Part shown: positions 1 through 6,898 of the stretch, one piece after another
Numbering within the stretch: the stretch's first letter is position 1
Layout: every line of letters starts with the position of its first letter
Source: Betaproteobacteria bacterium
GTDB taxonomy: Bacteria; Pseudomonadota; Gammaproteobacteria; Burkholderiales; Burkholderiaceae_E
Direction of reading: 5' to 3'
NCBI GenBank assembly: GCA_009922405.1
Contig: RFVZ01000013.1
Coordinates: 1-20,221 of the forward strand
Length of the DNA stretch: 20,221 nt
Notes under the pieces: generated by a model
Databases searched by the model: none
Told to the model about the DNA's origin: nothing
The model's input: only the letters and a program-made list of their open reading frames with translations
Translations under genes and position numbers: made by a program

Positions 1-231
1 CTGGTGAACTGGCGCGGCGTCTTTGCCGGACCCGACATTACCGAGGCCCAGCGCGACGCGTTGATGCGGGCCGTCGATGCTGCTGTCAAAACGCCGTCCT
101 GGAAACAAGCGCTCGACAAACTGGAATGGCTTGAGTTCCATCAATCCGGCAAGGAATTCGGCCCGTTCGTCACGGCCGAGCAAAAACGGGTTGGCGCCAT
201 CGTCGACTCGCTCGGCCTGGCCAAAAAGTGA
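1..231 (+). CDS. tctC: Tripartite tricarboxylate transporter substrate-binding protein, TctC family (3' end only)
   Basis: This is the last 76 codons of a gene that begins before the window; the frame is open from base 1. The residues (WRGVFAG followed by 'PDITEAQRDAL', then a helix-rich tail ending in AKK) match the C-terminal lobe of TctC/Bug-type periplasmic binding proteins, which are about 320 residues long. These proteins capture carboxylates or related small organic solutes in the periplasm and hand them to the TctAB membrane pair. The stop codon overlaps the GTG start of tctB by four bases, so the two are probably translationally coupled. The signal peptide and most of the ligand pocket lie outside the window, so substrate cannot be guessed. 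The family call rests on the C-terminal motif and on tctB and tctA immediately downstream. Confidence 0.85.
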   Translation: MVNWRGVFAGPDITEAQRDALMRAVDAAVKTPSWKQALDKLEWLEFHQSGKEFGPFVTAEQKRVGAIVDSLGLAKK

Positions 232-782
232 GTGCTCCGGGAACACCCCGCGCACTCGTAGCCGACCTCGCAATGCCAATCGCCCTCGGCGGGGGCGGAC
301 TTTTCGTCGTCCTGCAGGCCCAGGGAATTGCCGCAGCGGGTGGCTACTCGCCAGTGGGCCCGAGCTTTTTCCCGACGGTGATCGGCGCCCTCATGTTGTT
401 GATTGCACCGCTGCTTGCGCTTGGCGTCTGGCGAGCCCATGCGGCACACGCGGATGCGGCATTGCAGCCCCCCCGTATCCATGCGCTCGGATGGCTACTT
501 GCCGCCGTCGCCATCGGCGCCCTCGGTATCGAACGTGTCGGCTTTGTGCCTGCGATGACCGTCGCATTCGTCCTCGCAGCCCAGGCGTTTCCGCGCCAGT
601 CAACCACCGGCAGCGTCGCCACTAAGAGCGACGCCACCAACACCAACGGCCGCAGTGGACGCACCCTTCTGGCCGATTTTGCAGTGGCTATTCCCTTCGC
701 GCTCACGACCTGGTTTTTATTCACCGTTGGCCTCGGCCTTCGTCTGCCCGCCGGATGGCTCAGCGCCCTCCCCGGCGCCTGA
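228..782 (+). CDS. tctB: Tripartite tricarboxylate transporter small membrane subunit, TctB family
   Basis: A 184-residue integral membrane protein starting at a GTG that overlaps the tctC stop (GTGA). Four hydrophobic stretches fit TctB topology: about residues 14-33, 48-70, 86-117 (possibly a hairpin) and 148-170. The segment 'GGYSPVGPSFFPTVIG' at about residues 38-53 is the conserved TctB loop, usually GPGFFP followed by a hydrophobic run. Between the third and last membrane segments lies a hydrophilic Ser/Thr/Asn/Lys-rich loop (about 123-146) that looks poorly conserved. TctB is the small subunit of a secondary transporter driven by an ion gradient and forms the inner-membrane complex with TctA. 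Sequence conservation in TctB is always low, so the call leans on the motif, size and position between tctC and tctA. The 30-base gap before tctA contains no obvious regulatory structure. Confidence 0.88.
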   Translation: MSAPGTPRALVADLAMPIALGGGGLFVVLQAQGIAAAGGYSPVGPSFFPTVIGALMLLIAPLLALGVWRAHAAHADAALQPPRIHALGWLLAAVAIGALGIERVGFVPAMTVAFVLAAQAFPRQSTTGSVATKSDATNTNGRSGRTLLADFAVAIPFALTTWFLFTVGLGLRLPAGWLSALPGA

Positions 783-812
783 TCAAACCCAACCCACCAG
801 GCATCAACTCGA

Positions 813-2321
813 ATGGATAGTTCGGTCACACTGACCGCCCTCCACGCACTAGCCAACGGTCTTTTGGTTGCGATTGCACCGGACAATCTGCTCTACGCTT
901 TTCTGGGTTGCCTGCTGGGCACCGCCGTCGGTGTGCTGCCCGGTGTGGGTCCTGCGGTGACACTCGCGTTGCTGCTGCCACTGACCGCCAAACTCGAACC
1001 GACCGGAGCGATGATCATGTTCGCCGGGGTCTACTACGGCGCCATGTACGGGGGCTCCACCACGGCAATCCTGCTCAACACACCCGGAGAATCCGGTTCG
1101 ATCGTGACCTCACTCGAAGGCAACCGAATGGCCCGGGCTGGTCGGGCCGGCCCCGCGCTCGCAACCGCCGCCATTGGCTCGTTTGTGGCGGGTCTGCTGG
1201 CAACCGCCATCGTGGCACTGCTCGCCCCGTGGGTCGTCGAAATCGCATTGTTGTTCGGACCCGCTGAATATTTTGCGCTCCTGGCACTTGCGTTTGTGAC
1301 CGTGACCGTCACTCTGGGCAAGGACCGACTCAAGGGGGCTGGCGCCCTCATCGCAGGGATCGCGACCGGACTGGTCGGCATCGACGGGCAAACGGGTCAA
1401 CCCAGACTGGCGATGGGTATCCCAGAACTTTTTGACGGCATCGAAGTCACGTTGATCGCGATGGGATTATTCGCAATCGGCGAAACGCTCTATGCCGCCG
1501 TCCATGAAGACGAAGAAGAGTCCATTTTGCAAACCGGCCGGGTGCGCATGACCGCGGACGACTGGCGACGGTCATGGCCGGCCTGGCTGCGCGGAACGGC
1601 GATCGGATTTCCCTTCGGATGTATTCCGGCCGGTGGGGTTGAAATCCCGACCTTCCTCAGCTATGCGGTGGAAAAGCGCCTCTCCAAAAATCCGGAAGCC
1701 TTCGGTCACGGAGCCATCGAGGGGGTCGCCGGACCCGAGGCGGCAAACAATGCGGGTGTCACCGCAGCCCTGGTCCCGATGCTAGCGCTTGGATTACCCG
1801 TATCCGCCACCGCCGCCATGATGCTCGCAGGGTTTCAGCAATATGGTCTGCAACCGGGGCCATTACTTTTCGTCACCCAACCCGAACTGGTTTGGGGGCT
1901 GATTGCCAGTCTTCTGGTGGGCAACATTGTCTTATTGGCGCTTAACCTGCCGCTGGTGGGCTTGTGGGTCAGATTGCTGGCGATTCCAAAACGCTGGCTC
2001 TACGCCGGTATTGTCGTTTTCGCCATGCTCGGCACTTACGGCATGCGCCAATCGGCCTTCGATCTGTGGTTACTGTTGGGCGCCGGCCTGGTCGGCTACG
2101 GAATGCGTCGATCAGGATGGCCTCTCGCACCCGCCGTGATCGGGCTCATCCTAGGCCCCTTGGCAGAGGGACAGTTGCGCCGAGCGCTAGCGATTAGTCA
2201 GGGTCAGTGGAGTGGGCTGACCGCCTCGACCATCAGCGCGAGCCTGCTTGGACTCGCCCTCCTGATCGCCCTCTGGCCGATCCTAAGCGAGTGGTTTCGG
2301 CCGAGGCAGACCGCGCTGTAG
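813..2321 (+). CDS. tctA: Tripartite tricarboxylate transporter large permease subunit, TctA family
   Basis: A 502-residue polytopic membrane protein, the usual TctA length (about 500), and the transport-catalysing subunit of the TTT system. The N-terminal half carries the family hallmarks: 'GVLPGVGPAVTLALLLPLT' at about residues 40-58 and 'YYGAMYGGSTTAILLNTPGE' at about 74-93, followed by the EGNRMARAGRAG loop. The second half repeats the fold, with FLSYAVEKRLSK and GAIEGVAGPEAANNAG near residues 285-315. Two second-half positions look unusual: PAGGVEIPTF where PGGG-type sequence is expected, and GLPVSATAAM where GIPGSATTA is expected. This may mark a divergent subfamily or substrate. The last 39 bases are shared, in antisense, with the end of metZ. 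No strong Shine-Dalgarno precedes the ATG, and translation may depend on tctB. Confidence 0.95.
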   Translation: MDSSVTLTALHALANGLLVAIAPDNLLYAFLGCLLGTAVGVLPGVGPAVTLALLLPLTAKLEPTGAMIMFAGVYYGAMYGGSTTAILLNTPGESGSIVTSLEGNRMARAGRAGPALATAAIGSFVAGLLATAIVALLAPWVVEIALLFGPAEYFALLALAFVTVTVTLGKDRLKGAGALIAGIATGLVGIDGQTGQPRLAMGIPELFDGIEVTLIAMGLFAIGETLYAAVHEDEEESILQTGRVRMTADDWRRSWPAWLRGTAIGFPFGCIPAGGVEIPTFLSYAVEKRLSKNPEAFGHGAIEGVAGPEAANNAGVTAALVPMLALGLPVSATAAMMLAGFQQYGLQPGPLLFVTQPELVWGLIASLLVGNIVLLALNLPLVGLWVRLLAIPKRWLYAGIVVFAMLGTYGMRQSAFDLWLLLGAGLVGYGMRRSGWPLAPAVIGLILGPLAEGQLRRALAISQGQWSGLTASTISASLLGLALLIALWPILSEWFRPRQTAL

Positions 2322-3575
2322 ATCGCGGTACAAATCCAGCGGGTCTTCCAGGCCGACGGCAACCCGCATCAACCCTTGACCAATGCCTGCGGCAGCGCGC
2401 GCGGCTGGCGTGATCCGCCCATGTGTCGTCGTCGCTGGGTGCGTAATCGTGCTCCGCGTATCGCCCAGATTGGCCGTGATCGAAACCAGCTCACAGGCGT
2501 CAATCAACCGCCAGGCGTGCTCTCGTAATCGCGCCTCCCGTCGATTCAAAAATACGCCCGCCTGACCACCAGCGGGGGTGTCCGTCGGCGCATCGCCCGC
2601 CGAACCCAGCATGTCGGGATCGACGCGCAGGGAAAACGAAAGCACAGCGCCGCCGGCAGACTGTTGTCGGGCGGCCAACTCAAACTGGGGGTGACTTTCG
2701 CAACCGGGGTAATAAACCCGCTCGACTTGGGGATGGGCCTCAAGCAAGCGAGCGAGAGCAAGCGCATTGGCTGACTGCTGGAGTACCCGCAAGGAAACTG
2801 TCTCCATCCCGCGCAGCAGGACCCAAGCGTTGAACGGCGAAAGCACGGCGCCGGTAGTGCGCATCATCGGTCGCAAGCGAGCGTCGATGAAATCCTTCGA
2901 ACCGACGACCGCTCCGCCCAGGACACGGCCTTGACCATCCAGATATTTAGTCGCTGAATGAATCACGATATCCGCGCCCTGTTCGAGCGGGCGCTGCAGC
3001 GCGGGGGTACAGATACAGTTATCAACCACCAACGGGACCCCTGCGGCGCGAGCCACCTTCGACAAGGCGGGAAGATCGGCCACTTCCATTAAGGGGTTCG
3101 AAGGCGTCTCGAGGAACAGCATCTTGGTGTTCGGTCGAATCGCCGCAGCCCAAGCTGCTGGATCGGTCAGAGGCACCCACGTCGTCTCAATCCCAAAGCG
3201 GGGCAAGATCGAGGTGAAAAGTTGCACGGTCGCACCGAAGACCGAAGTCGAAACCACCAGATGATCACCGGCCGCAGCCAAAGCCATGACCGTCGACTGG
3301 ATCGCTGCCATGCCGGACGCCGCACTAATGCAAGCCTCCCCGCCCTCAAGTGACGCCAGGCGCGCCTCAAACATGGCGTTCGTCGGATTACCGGCCCTCG
3401 AGTAAACGAAGCCCTCGACATCGCCCGAAAACACAGCCGCTGCCTGCGCAGCGTTATCACAGACAAAACTCGAAGTCAGAAAAATCGCCTCTGAATGCTC
3501 ACCAAATGCGCTGCGCATCGAACCCGCCCGAACAGATCGGGTTTCAAAGGACAGATCTGGATCGAGATGCTTCAT
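2283..3575 (-). CDS. metZ: O-succinylhomoserine sulfhydrylase
   Basis: A 430-residue PLP enzyme of the Cys/Met metabolism family. It converts O-succinylhomoserine and sulfide to homocysteine, a direct route in methionine synthesis. Visible family marks are YSRAGNPTNAMFE (58-70), 'ETPSNPLMEVADLPALSKVA' (156-175), VVDNCICTP (183-191), and 'SATKYLDGQGRVLGGAVVG' with the PLP lysine at Lys210. The C-terminal SITANLGDTRSTITHPATTTHGR (365-387) is typical of MetZ rather than MetB or MetC. Between about residues 318 and 350 there is an extra Gly/Ala/Pro-rich, then Arg-rich, segment where homologues usually go straight into the '.AWR.IDA' helix. This accounts for the size above the usual 390-405. An AAGGA site lies 7 bases before the ATG. 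It follows purF by 23 bases and is the last gene of the minus-strand block. No metX or metW is visible here. Confidence 0.95.
   Translation of the reverse strand: MKHLDPDLSFETRSVRAGSMRSAFGEHSEAIFLTSSFVCDNAAQAAAVFSGDVEGFVYSRAGNPTNAMFEARLASLEGGEACISAASGMAAIQSTVMALAAAGDHLVVSTSVFGATVQLFTSILPRFGIETTWVPLTDPAAWAAAIRPNTKMLFLETPSNPLMEVADLPALSKVARAAGVPLVVDNCICTPALQRPLEQGADIVIHSATKYLDGQGRVLGGAVVGSKDFIDARLRPMMRTTGAVLSPFNAWVLLRGMETVSLRVLQQSANALALARLLEAHPQVERVYYPGCESHPQFELAARQQSAGGAVLSFSLRVDPDMLGSAGDAPTDTPAGGQAGVFLNRREARLREHAWRLIDACELVSITANLGDTRSTITHPATTTHGRITPAARAAAGIGQGLMRVAVGLEDPLDLYRDLQRGLPRPKPLA
2310..2329. repeat. Small inverted repeat across the tctA stop codon
   Basis: ACCGCG at 2310-2315 pairs with CGCGGT at 2324-2329 around an 8-base loop that contains the tctA stop (TAG, 2319-2321). 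It lies inside the last codons of the convergent metZ. There is no T-tract on either side, so it is not a standard intrinsic terminator. It could be a weak bidirectional stop or stem, or simply chance in GC-rich DNA. Confidence 0.3.
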
Positions 3576-3598
3576 ACGGTCTTCCTTGCCATGATCAT

Positions 3599-5131
3599 TT
3601 AAGCCTCGGCCGGTGCTTGCAGGTCAAGGCGCCCACGATCGGACTCGTCATCCTGACCTGAACGACCCGCACTGTGTGCCTGGCGGTGGGTCTCAATACG
3701 ATCAAGATAACTTGTGCTGACATCACCGGTCACATAGATCCCGTCAAAACAACTGGAATCAAACCGCTCGATTTGGGGATTGATCTCCTGCACCGACTTG
3801 GCGAGATCGGCGACGCTCTGGTAAACAAGTGCGTCGGCACCGATCGCACGACGCACGCCGTCCTGGTCGCGATCATGCGCGATCAACTCATCTCGGGTAG
3901 GCATATCAATGCCATACACATTGGGAAAGCGGACCGGCGGAGCTGCCGAGGCAAAATAGACCCGATTGGCGCCGGCATCACGAGCCATCTGGACAATCTC
4001 CTGCGAGGTCGTCCCGCGCACGATCGAATCATCGACCAGAAGCACATTCTTGCCGCGAAACTCGACACTCATCGCGTTCAACTTCTGCCGAACACTTTTC
4101 TTGCGGGTGAACTGCCCCGGCATGATGAACGTGCGCCCGACATAGCGATTCTTCAAAAAACCTTCACGATAGTCAATGCCCAGCTTCATTGCGAGTTGCA
4201 TCGCGGCAGGCCGCGAGGTTTCGGGGATCGGCATCACCACATCAATGTCACCGAGCCGAAGCTCGTTCTCAACCCGGCGCGCTAGGTACTCCCCCATCTT
4301 CAACCGGGTGGCATACACGGACGCACCGTCAATCATCGAATCTGGCCGCGCAAAATAAACGTACTCAAAAATACAAGGATTTAGCACGGCCTTCGCGGCG
4401 CAGTTACGGGTATGCAGACGGCCATCAAGGTCAATCAGAACGGCTTCGCCGGGAGCAATATCGCGCTCGAAGCGAAAACCGAGGCCCTCGAGCGCCGCCG
4501 ACTCACTCGCCACCAAATAGTCGGTTCCCGTCGCGGTCTCGGCCGTACCGTAGCAGAGCGGGCGAATTCCAAACGGATCGCGAAAGGCAAGCAACCCGAG
4601 CCCTGCAATCTGTACCACACAGGCATAGGCCCCGCGGACCCTCTGATGAAGGCGTTCTACCGCACCAAACACGGTCTCTGGGTCGGGCGTAATCGCCTGA
4701 CTGGATGCCTGTAATTCATGTGCGAGCACGTTCAGCAAGACTTCCGAATCACTGTCGGTATTGACGTGCCGACGATCGCGCAGAAACATCTCTTGCTTGA
4801 GTTCGGCACCGTTAATCAAATTGCCGTTATGGGCTAGCAGCAACCCAAACGGTGCGTTGACGTAAAACGGTTGCGCTTCTTCAGAATTCGACGCGTTGCC
4901 CGCTGTCGGGTAGCGCACATGGGCAATACCAGTCGTTCCGGGCAATGAACGCATATTGCGAGTACGAAATACATCGCGCACAAGGCCATTTGCCTTGTGC
5001 ATATGAAAGGAATGCCCCTGCGATGTCGCGATGCCGGCCGCATCCTGGCCACGGTGCTGGAGAAGCAGCAAGCCGTCATACAGCACCTGATTAACCGGGG
5101 TCTTGGCAACGATGCCGAGGATGCCGCACAT
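3599..5131 (-). CDS. purF: Amidophosphoribosyltransferase (glutamine PRPP amidotransferase)
   Basis: A 510-residue cytoplasmic enzyme that makes 5-phosphoribosylamine from PRPP and glutamine, the first committed step of purine synthesis. The start MCGILGIVAK places the N-terminal nucleophile at Cys2 after Met removal, with no propeptide, as in E. coli-type PurF. The class II glutaminase domain (about 2-235) includes LQHRGQDAAGI (24-34), 'GIAHVRYPTAGNASNSEEAQ' (68-87) and AHNGNLIN (100-107). The phosphoribosyltransferase domain contains 'RFERDIAPGEAVLIDLDG' (220-237) and the PRPP loop VLLVDDSIVRGTT (363-375). The last 25 residues (about 486-510) are hydrophilic and probably disordered. Full length is normal for the family. 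It lies 65 bases downstream of cvpA, the pair found together in many proteobacteria; that gap is the longest between genes within the block. Confidence 0.98.
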   Translation of the reverse strand: MCGILGIVAKTPVNQVLYDGLLLLQHRGQDAAGIATSQGHSFHMHKANGLVRDVFRTRNMRSLPGTTGIAHVRYPTAGNASNSEEAQPFYVNAPFGLLLAHNGNLINGAELKQEMFLRDRRHVNTDSDSEVLLNVLAHELQASSQAITPDPETVFGAVERLHQRVRGAYACVVQIAGLGLLAFRDPFGIRPLCYGTAETATGTDYLVASESAALEGLGFRFERDIAPGEAVLIDLDGRLHTRNCAAKAVLNPCIFEYVYFARPDSMIDGASVYATRLKMGEYLARRVENELRLGDIDVVMPIPETSRPAAMQLAMKLGIDYREGFLKNRYVGRTFIMPGQFTRKKSVRQKLNAMSVEFRGKNVLLVDDSIVRGTTSQEIVQMARDAGANRVYFASAAPPVRFPNVYGIDMPTRDELIAHDRDQDGVRRAIGADALVYQSVADLAKSVQEINPQIERFDSSCFDGIYVTGDVSTSYLDRIETHRQAHSAGRSGQDDESDRGRLDLQAPAEA

Positions 5132-5158
5132 GAAGAGTCAGTCCTAAGTATTCACAAC

Positions 5159-5177
5159 CATGCGCAAACATGCGCAA
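5159..5177. repeat. Short direct repeat in the purF leader
   Basis: The 9-mer CATGCGCAA occurs at 5159-5167 and again at 5169-5177, one base apart, in the 65-base gap upstream of purF. The 10-base period is about one helical turn, which could suit a regulator binding one face of the DNA. A poor -10-like element (AATACT on the minus strand) lies just downstream, but no convincing -35 at standard spacing is seen. Function is unproven. Confidence 0.3.
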
Positions 5178-5196
5178 CAATCGAAACCGTGGGGAT

Positions 5197-5742
5197 TCAA
5201 CGGATCGTCATCATGCCGTCACGATCCGCATCCGTCGAATTAGAGACAGGACGTGGCTCCGGAGATCGACGCGGCAGTCGGTCACCCAAGCGACCGTAAA
5301 CGAGATCAATCAGTTCTTCGAGTAAGGGCCTGCAGCGTGCGTCCTGCCAGGAAGGCGAGCGGTCAAGTCCCAATGCAACGCCCGCCGTCGCCAGCAAGGC
5401 CGCAATCGCCAAGGCGCGCGCCAGGCCCAGAACCGCACCGAGCAAGCGGTCGACCCCGCCAAGCCCCACCCCCTGAACCAAGCGCGCCAGCAAAGCTCCG
5501 CCTAACTGGATCACGACGAACCCGAGCAGAAAACCCAGCGCCAGCAAAACCCAGGAGGGCACGCCCCCAAAAACCGGTGCAAGCACCGTGACACCCAATG
5601 GCGCCAAAAAGAATGCGCCGACCCACGCCAGCAATCCAGCCGCGGTGCGCACGAGCCCGCGCCAAAAGCCAAAAATGACGGAGGTCATGGCGATCAGCAC
5701 GACCAGCCAATCCCAGGCAGTGAACTGGCTAAGATCGATCAT
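5197..5742 (-). CDS. cvpA: CvpA family inner-membrane protein
   Basis: A 181-residue protein of the CvpA family (colicin V production protein), which is 160-180 residues long. Four hydrophobic helices are visible at about residues 9-27, 30-55, 62-85 and 100-122. They are followed by a soluble C-terminal tail rich in Arg, Asp and Pro. The conserved pattern FWRGLVRTAAGLLAWV (27-42) and the segment GGVDRLLGAVLGLARAL (95-111) are the clearest family marks. In E. coli the gene is required for colicin V production and sits upstream of purF, as here. Its general role in the envelope is poorly understood. The ATG lies 7 bases after the dedD stop with no strong ribosome site, so coupled translation is likely. 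The call is firm at family level only. Confidence 0.92.
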   Translation of the reverse strand: MIDLSQFTAWDWLVVLIAMTSVIFGFWRGLVRTAAGLLAWVGAFFLAPLGVTVLAPVFGGVPSWVLLALGFLLGFVVIQLGGALLARLVQGVGLGGVDRLLGAVLGLARALAIAALLATAGVALGLDRSPSWQDARCRPLLEELIDLVYGRLGDRLPRRSPEPRPVSNSTDADRDGMMTIR

Positions 5743-5749
5743 CGTTCGA

Positions 5750-6868
5750 TCAAGGCGCGATCACCGTCGTACTCACCCCCCGCGCCTGCAGCGCATCGTG
5801 GGCTCGTTGAGCTGCCCCGCGATCGGGATACGCCCCAGTCCGAACGCGAATGAGTTCCGTCCCCCCAGAACCTCGAACGGTTTCTCGCGACGCAGAAAAC
5901 CCGGCGGCTTTGAGCTTTGCAATCGCCAGGTCGGCCGACGACGCTGAGCTGAAAGCACCGACCTGGAGTCGATACGGCCCTGACTTCGCAGGCGCACCCG
6001 AAGGGGCGGGTCGGCCAGTACCGCTTTCCTGCGCCGCTCGGGACTTCGCAATCCGTGCGATCGCATCATCTCCGTCGGCATCATTACCCGATCCGGAACC
6101 AGACGCCGCACCGGTCTCACGCTTCGATTCGGGCTTAGGCTCGGGCCTCTTTTCAGACTTTGGCTCAGGTTTTTTCTCGGGCTTCGGTTCGGGCCTCTTC
6201 TCAGGCTTCGCTTCGGGCTTTTTTTCCGCCTTCGGCTCTGGCTTCGGCTTGGGCTCGGGCTTCGATTCAGCCTTGGGTTCGACCTTCCCGCTTTTCACGG
6301 GCGGTGGCGGGGGGGCATCTGGAAACGGGGCAAATACGGAGGGCAAAGTGGAACTTGGCGGCGTGATCACCTGCGGTGGATTAACGCTGGAGTCGATCAC
6401 AGCTCCCGCGTTGGAGTTGCCCTGCGCAGATGGCCCGCCAGCAATTGCAGCCGTGGCAGGAGGGGTCACAGCGGGAGGCGTAACAACAGAAGGAGTGGCA
6501 GTGGGTGGCGCGGCGACTGCCGGCGGTAAAGGCGCTGCCTGCGACGCAGTGCTTTGCGACGGACGGGAATCTCCCTTTGACGGGCGAGCGACACCGGCCG
6601 GTTCGGGGCCATCATCGGGCGGTGGGACGAGCGCGGCCTCCCGGTCGCTTGAACCGCCAACCGTCCTGGAGTCACCGGCTTCACGCGCAGGCATTTTCAG
6701 CACAAGGTCTTCCCGCAGTGGTCTCGGCTCTTGATCGAGTGCGAACGACAGGACCAGGGAAGTCACCACAGCGAATGTCACCGCCCCGATCAGACGGCGG
6801 CGTGCGCGCTTCTTTTGAAGCAGCCCAGGGTCTTCAGCCTCTCCAACAGGGGTCTTACGTTCGGACAT
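5750..6868 (-). CDS. dedD: SPOR-domain cell-division protein, DedD-like
   Basis: A 372-residue bitopic membrane protein. A basic N-terminus (KKRARRRLIGAV, 19-30) leads into one membrane helix (about 28-44). Then comes a long periplasmic linker: a Pro/Ala/Thr-rich part (about 80-190) and a charged part (about 197-250) built from degenerate Glu-Pro-Lys and Glu-Lys-Lys-Pro units. A SPOR domain closes the protein (about 298-371, beginning PYRLQVGAFSSASSADLAIA). SPOR domains bind denuded glycan strands at the division septum, and DedD-type proteins contribute to septal peptidoglycan synthesis. The linker is long for the family, giving 372 residues against about 220 in E. coli. Position between folC and cvpA is the standard one for dedD in proteobacteria. 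Low-complexity linkers vary greatly between relatives, so the assignment rests on topology, SPOR domain and context. Confidence 0.9.
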   Translation of the reverse strand: MSERKTPVGEAEDPGLLQKKRARRRLIGAVTFAVVTSLVLSFALDQEPRPLREDLVLKMPAREAGDSRTVGGSSDREAALVPPPDDGPEPAGVARPSKGDSRPSQSTASQAAPLPPAVAAPPTATPSVVTPPAVTPPATAAIAGGPSAQGNSNAGAVIDSSVNPPQVITPPSSTLPSVFAPFPDAPPPPPVKSGKVEPKAESKPEPKPKPEPKAEKKPEAKPEKRPEPKPEKKPEPKSEKRPEPKPESKRETGAASGSGSGNDADGDDAIARIAKSRAAQESGTGRPAPSGAPAKSGPYRLQVGAFSSASSADLAIAKLKAAGFSASRETVRGSGGTELIRVRTGAYPDRGAAQRAHDALQARGVSTTVIAP

Positions 6869-6898
6869 TACTCGGGTTCAAGACCTGGGAACGGGATG

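Noticed and set aside
3674..4285. A 203-codon plus-strand frame opposite purF
   Set aside because: Antisense shadow of the conserved PRPP-binding half of purF, with no motif of its own.
5850..6734. A 294-codon plus-strand frame rich in Phe-Gly-Ser repeats opposite dedD
   Set aside because: It is the antisense reading of the Lys-Pro-Glu linker of dedD; the repeat reflects that linker, not an independent silk- or adhesin-like protein.
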